64,000 nucleotides of DNA from a virus. The notes under the pieces were generated by a model. The model was not told the origin of the DNA. It saw nothing but the letters and a program-made list of their open reading frames with translations, and searched no databases. Both the position numbers and the translations under genes were made by a program. Location: positions 98,309 through 162,308 of IMG/VR virus record IMGVR_UViG_3300029908_000007. One strand, written 5' to 3'. This document shows positions 62,887 through 64,000 of the stretch, in pieces. How positions within the stretch are numbered: position 1 is the stretch's first letter; the number at the start of each line of letters is the position of its first letter.

Positions 62887-63093
62887 ATGAAGTTAGAACT
62901 ATATGTAATCGGACACTATTCGGATACCGGACGCTATTATATTGGCAGACTAGACCGTGTCACTGATTACGGTACCGTTAGCCGTATCTTGGTCAGGGAT
63001 GACATTCGGACCAAGGCCGAGGCATTGGCATTGCTTAAAGAATACAATCGGCTGGGCTTAAGGCCGGTGAGTGAATTGGGAAAGGTGGCTTAA
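62887..63093 (+). CDS. Small hypothetical protein
   Basis: A 68-aa protein MKLELYVIGHYSDTGRYYIG, strand-rich start and helical end. GAGGAG upstream. Unknown. Confidence 0.5.
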   Translation: MKLELYVIGHYSDTGRYYIGRLDRVTDYGTVSRILVRDDIRTKAEALALLKEYNRLGLRPVSELGKVA

Positions 63094-63094
63094 T

Positions 63095-63283
63095 ATGCAA
63101 GTTAGTAATAAATTAGAGTCATTGACTTTGGTAGCCGAACATATTTTAAATCAGGAAGCCGACGACTACGTTCAGTGGTGTGAAGAAAATGAGCTAGATC
63201 CCAAAGATATTAATGGGGATATGCAAAAGAGTCACGTCTACGCATTGGCACTAATTGGGCTTGGCCTGGAATTTGAGGAGTAA
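63095..63283 (+). CDS. Small acidic helical protein
   Basis: The ATG at 63095, after GGGAAAGG, gives 62 aa: MQVSNKLESLTLVAEHILNQ with many acidic residues. One base after the upstream stop. Unknown. Confidence 0.5.
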   Translation: MQVSNKLESLTLVAEHILNQEADDYVQWCEENELDPKDINGDMQKSHVYALALIGLGLEFEE

Positions 63284-63288
63284 TTGAT

Positions 63289-63612
63289 ATGAAAACATTA
63301 GCAGATTTCAAACGACGCCTAGTAGTGGGTCAAGTAGTCGAGAAAACCTTTCACCTTGGCGACTTAATCGTGAATGGCAATACCGGGCAGGTCAATCTGC
63401 GCGGTGGACCCAAGGTGATGCTTCAGAAAGTAGTCAAGCCACAAAGTCAAAGCGTGGGATTCGAGTTATTGGAAGGCTCCCAGGCTGGGCAGACTACGTG
63501 GCTACAGTATCCAAAGGCTAAGGATTTAAAGATAGTGGATGCTGATACCGCTCAGGTATGGGATGGTGGGGAGTTAATTTTGACGTATCGGTTTATTCAA
63601 TCTGAAAAGTGA
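63289..63612 (+). CDS. Hypothetical beta-rich protein
   Basis: A 107-aa protein MKTLADFKRRLVVGQVVEK, mostly strands, likely a small barrel. Unknown. Confidence 0.5.
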   Translation: MKTLADFKRRLVVGQVVEKTFHLGDLIVNGNTGQVNLRGGPKVMLQKVVKPQSQSVGFELLEGSQAGQTTWLQYPKAKDLKIVDADTAQVWDGGELILTYRFIQSEK

Positions 63613-63625
63613 AATCGAGGAACAT

Positions 63626-64000
63626 ATGAAAACTATTGAAATCAAGACACAAAAAGAATTAGATAAACTTCCGGATTCATTTAATGAATTTACTTGTATT
63701 GAAATTCGGTCAGATAAAACTATCCGAATTGAAGTAACAAAGCATCGTAGTAATAGCCAGGTTAGGGCGTGCGATTCGAGCCAGGTTACGGCGTATGGTT
63801 CGAGCCAGGTTAGGGCGTGCGATTCGAGCCAGGTTACGGCGTATGGTTCGAGCCAGGTTACGGCGTGCGATTCGAGCCAGGTTAGGGCGTGCGATTCGAG
63901 CCAGGTTACGGCGTATGGTTCGAGCCAGGTTAGGGCGTGCGATTCGAGCCAGGTTACGGCGTATGGTTCGAGCCAGGTTACGGCGAGCGATTCTATCCAG
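63626..64000 (+). CDS. Octapeptide-repeat protein, 5' part (runs off the right edge)
   Basis: GAGGAA precedes the ATG. A ~43-residue N-terminal domain is followed by ten 8-residue repeats alternating SQVRACDS and SQVTAYGS in the visible 375 bp. S-x-V-x-A-x-x-S with period eight suggests a beta-solenoid. The DNA repeats (24-bp unit from 63755) are nearly identical. Same style as the 60.6-61.2 kb gene, but with an unrelated unit. C-terminus outside the window. Confidence 0.65.
   Translation, partial: MKTIEIKTQKELDKLPDSFNEFTCIEIRSDKTIRIEVTKHRSNSQVRACDSSQVTAYGSSQVRACDSSQVTAYGSSQVTACDSSQVRACDSSQVTAYGSSQVRACDSSQVTAYGSSQVTASDSIQ
63755..64000 (+). repeat. Tandem repeat, 24-bp unit, at least 10 copies
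   Basis: AGCCAGGTTAGGGCG and AGCCAGGTTACGGCG cores alternate with TGCGATTCG and TATGGTTCG endings. The array continues past the window edge. Confidence 0.9.

Overview
The window is a piece of a large tailed bacteriophage genome. A contractile-tail (myovirus) lifestyle is suggested by a gp25-like sheath-initiator domain, a gp27-like hub, a gpV/gp5-like spike and a baseplate J protein. No ribosomal, tRNA or host housekeeping genes are seen. A Gram-negative host is likely: there is a PagL-like lipid A deacylase, several lipoprotein signal peptides and an SLT-type lytic transglycosylase. The host species cannot be read from the sequence.

Layout. (1) 0-28.4 kb, almost entirely minus strand, is the tail module. 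Read in the direction of transcription it runs: tape measure, hub, spike, a small structural gene, a LysM/gp25 fusion, baseplate J, a second large baseplate protein, a tube-like protein, then a run of tail-fibre genes whose last member leaves the window at base 1. Short plus-strand or foreign cargo sits inside it: a lysozyme, a zinc-ribbon pair, a secreted HExxH protein, a CPBP-type membrane protein and a homing-type endonuclease. (2) 28.5-57.3 kb, minus strand, is an accessory and metabolism region of many small genes, often joined by ATGA or TAATG overlaps. It contains nucleotide-pool enzymes (B12-dependent ribonucleotide reductase, dUTPase, MazG-like pyrophosphohydrolase, 5'(3')-deoxyribonucleotidase, inorganic pyrophosphatase), a DEDDh exonuclease, a metallophosphatase, a TAA1/alliinase-like aminotransferase, a SLOG protein, a PagL-like enzyme, HNH nucleases, a stand-alone TnpB, several lipoproteins and many tiny membrane or zinc-ribbon proteins. 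Many of the tiny genes are under 60 codons and were found by reading the gaps between the larger ones. (3) 57.3-64 kb is plus strand and opens with about 870 bp without genes. It encodes a DnaJ-type zinc protein, a cold-shock protein, an orphan HicA, unknown small proteins and two proteins built from DNA-level tandem repeats (18-bp and 24-bp units).

Regulation. Two short motifs recur between genes. A 13-mer (ATCGCAATCTTTA or its complement) occurs four times and its core several more times, mostly just upstream of minus-strand structural genes. TGATATA occurs immediately upstream of about ten genes and may be a phage-class promoter -10. Conventional TTGAC-type promoters also occur, several with an unusual 15-bp spacer. 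One of these (55.6 kb) drives a GC-rich, about 176-nt leader that folds into a closed multi-branch structure I cannot assign to a known RNA family; I consider it the best candidate for something undescribed.

Limits: family names are assigned by eye from motifs. No searches or folding programs were run, and most small genes remain of unknown function.
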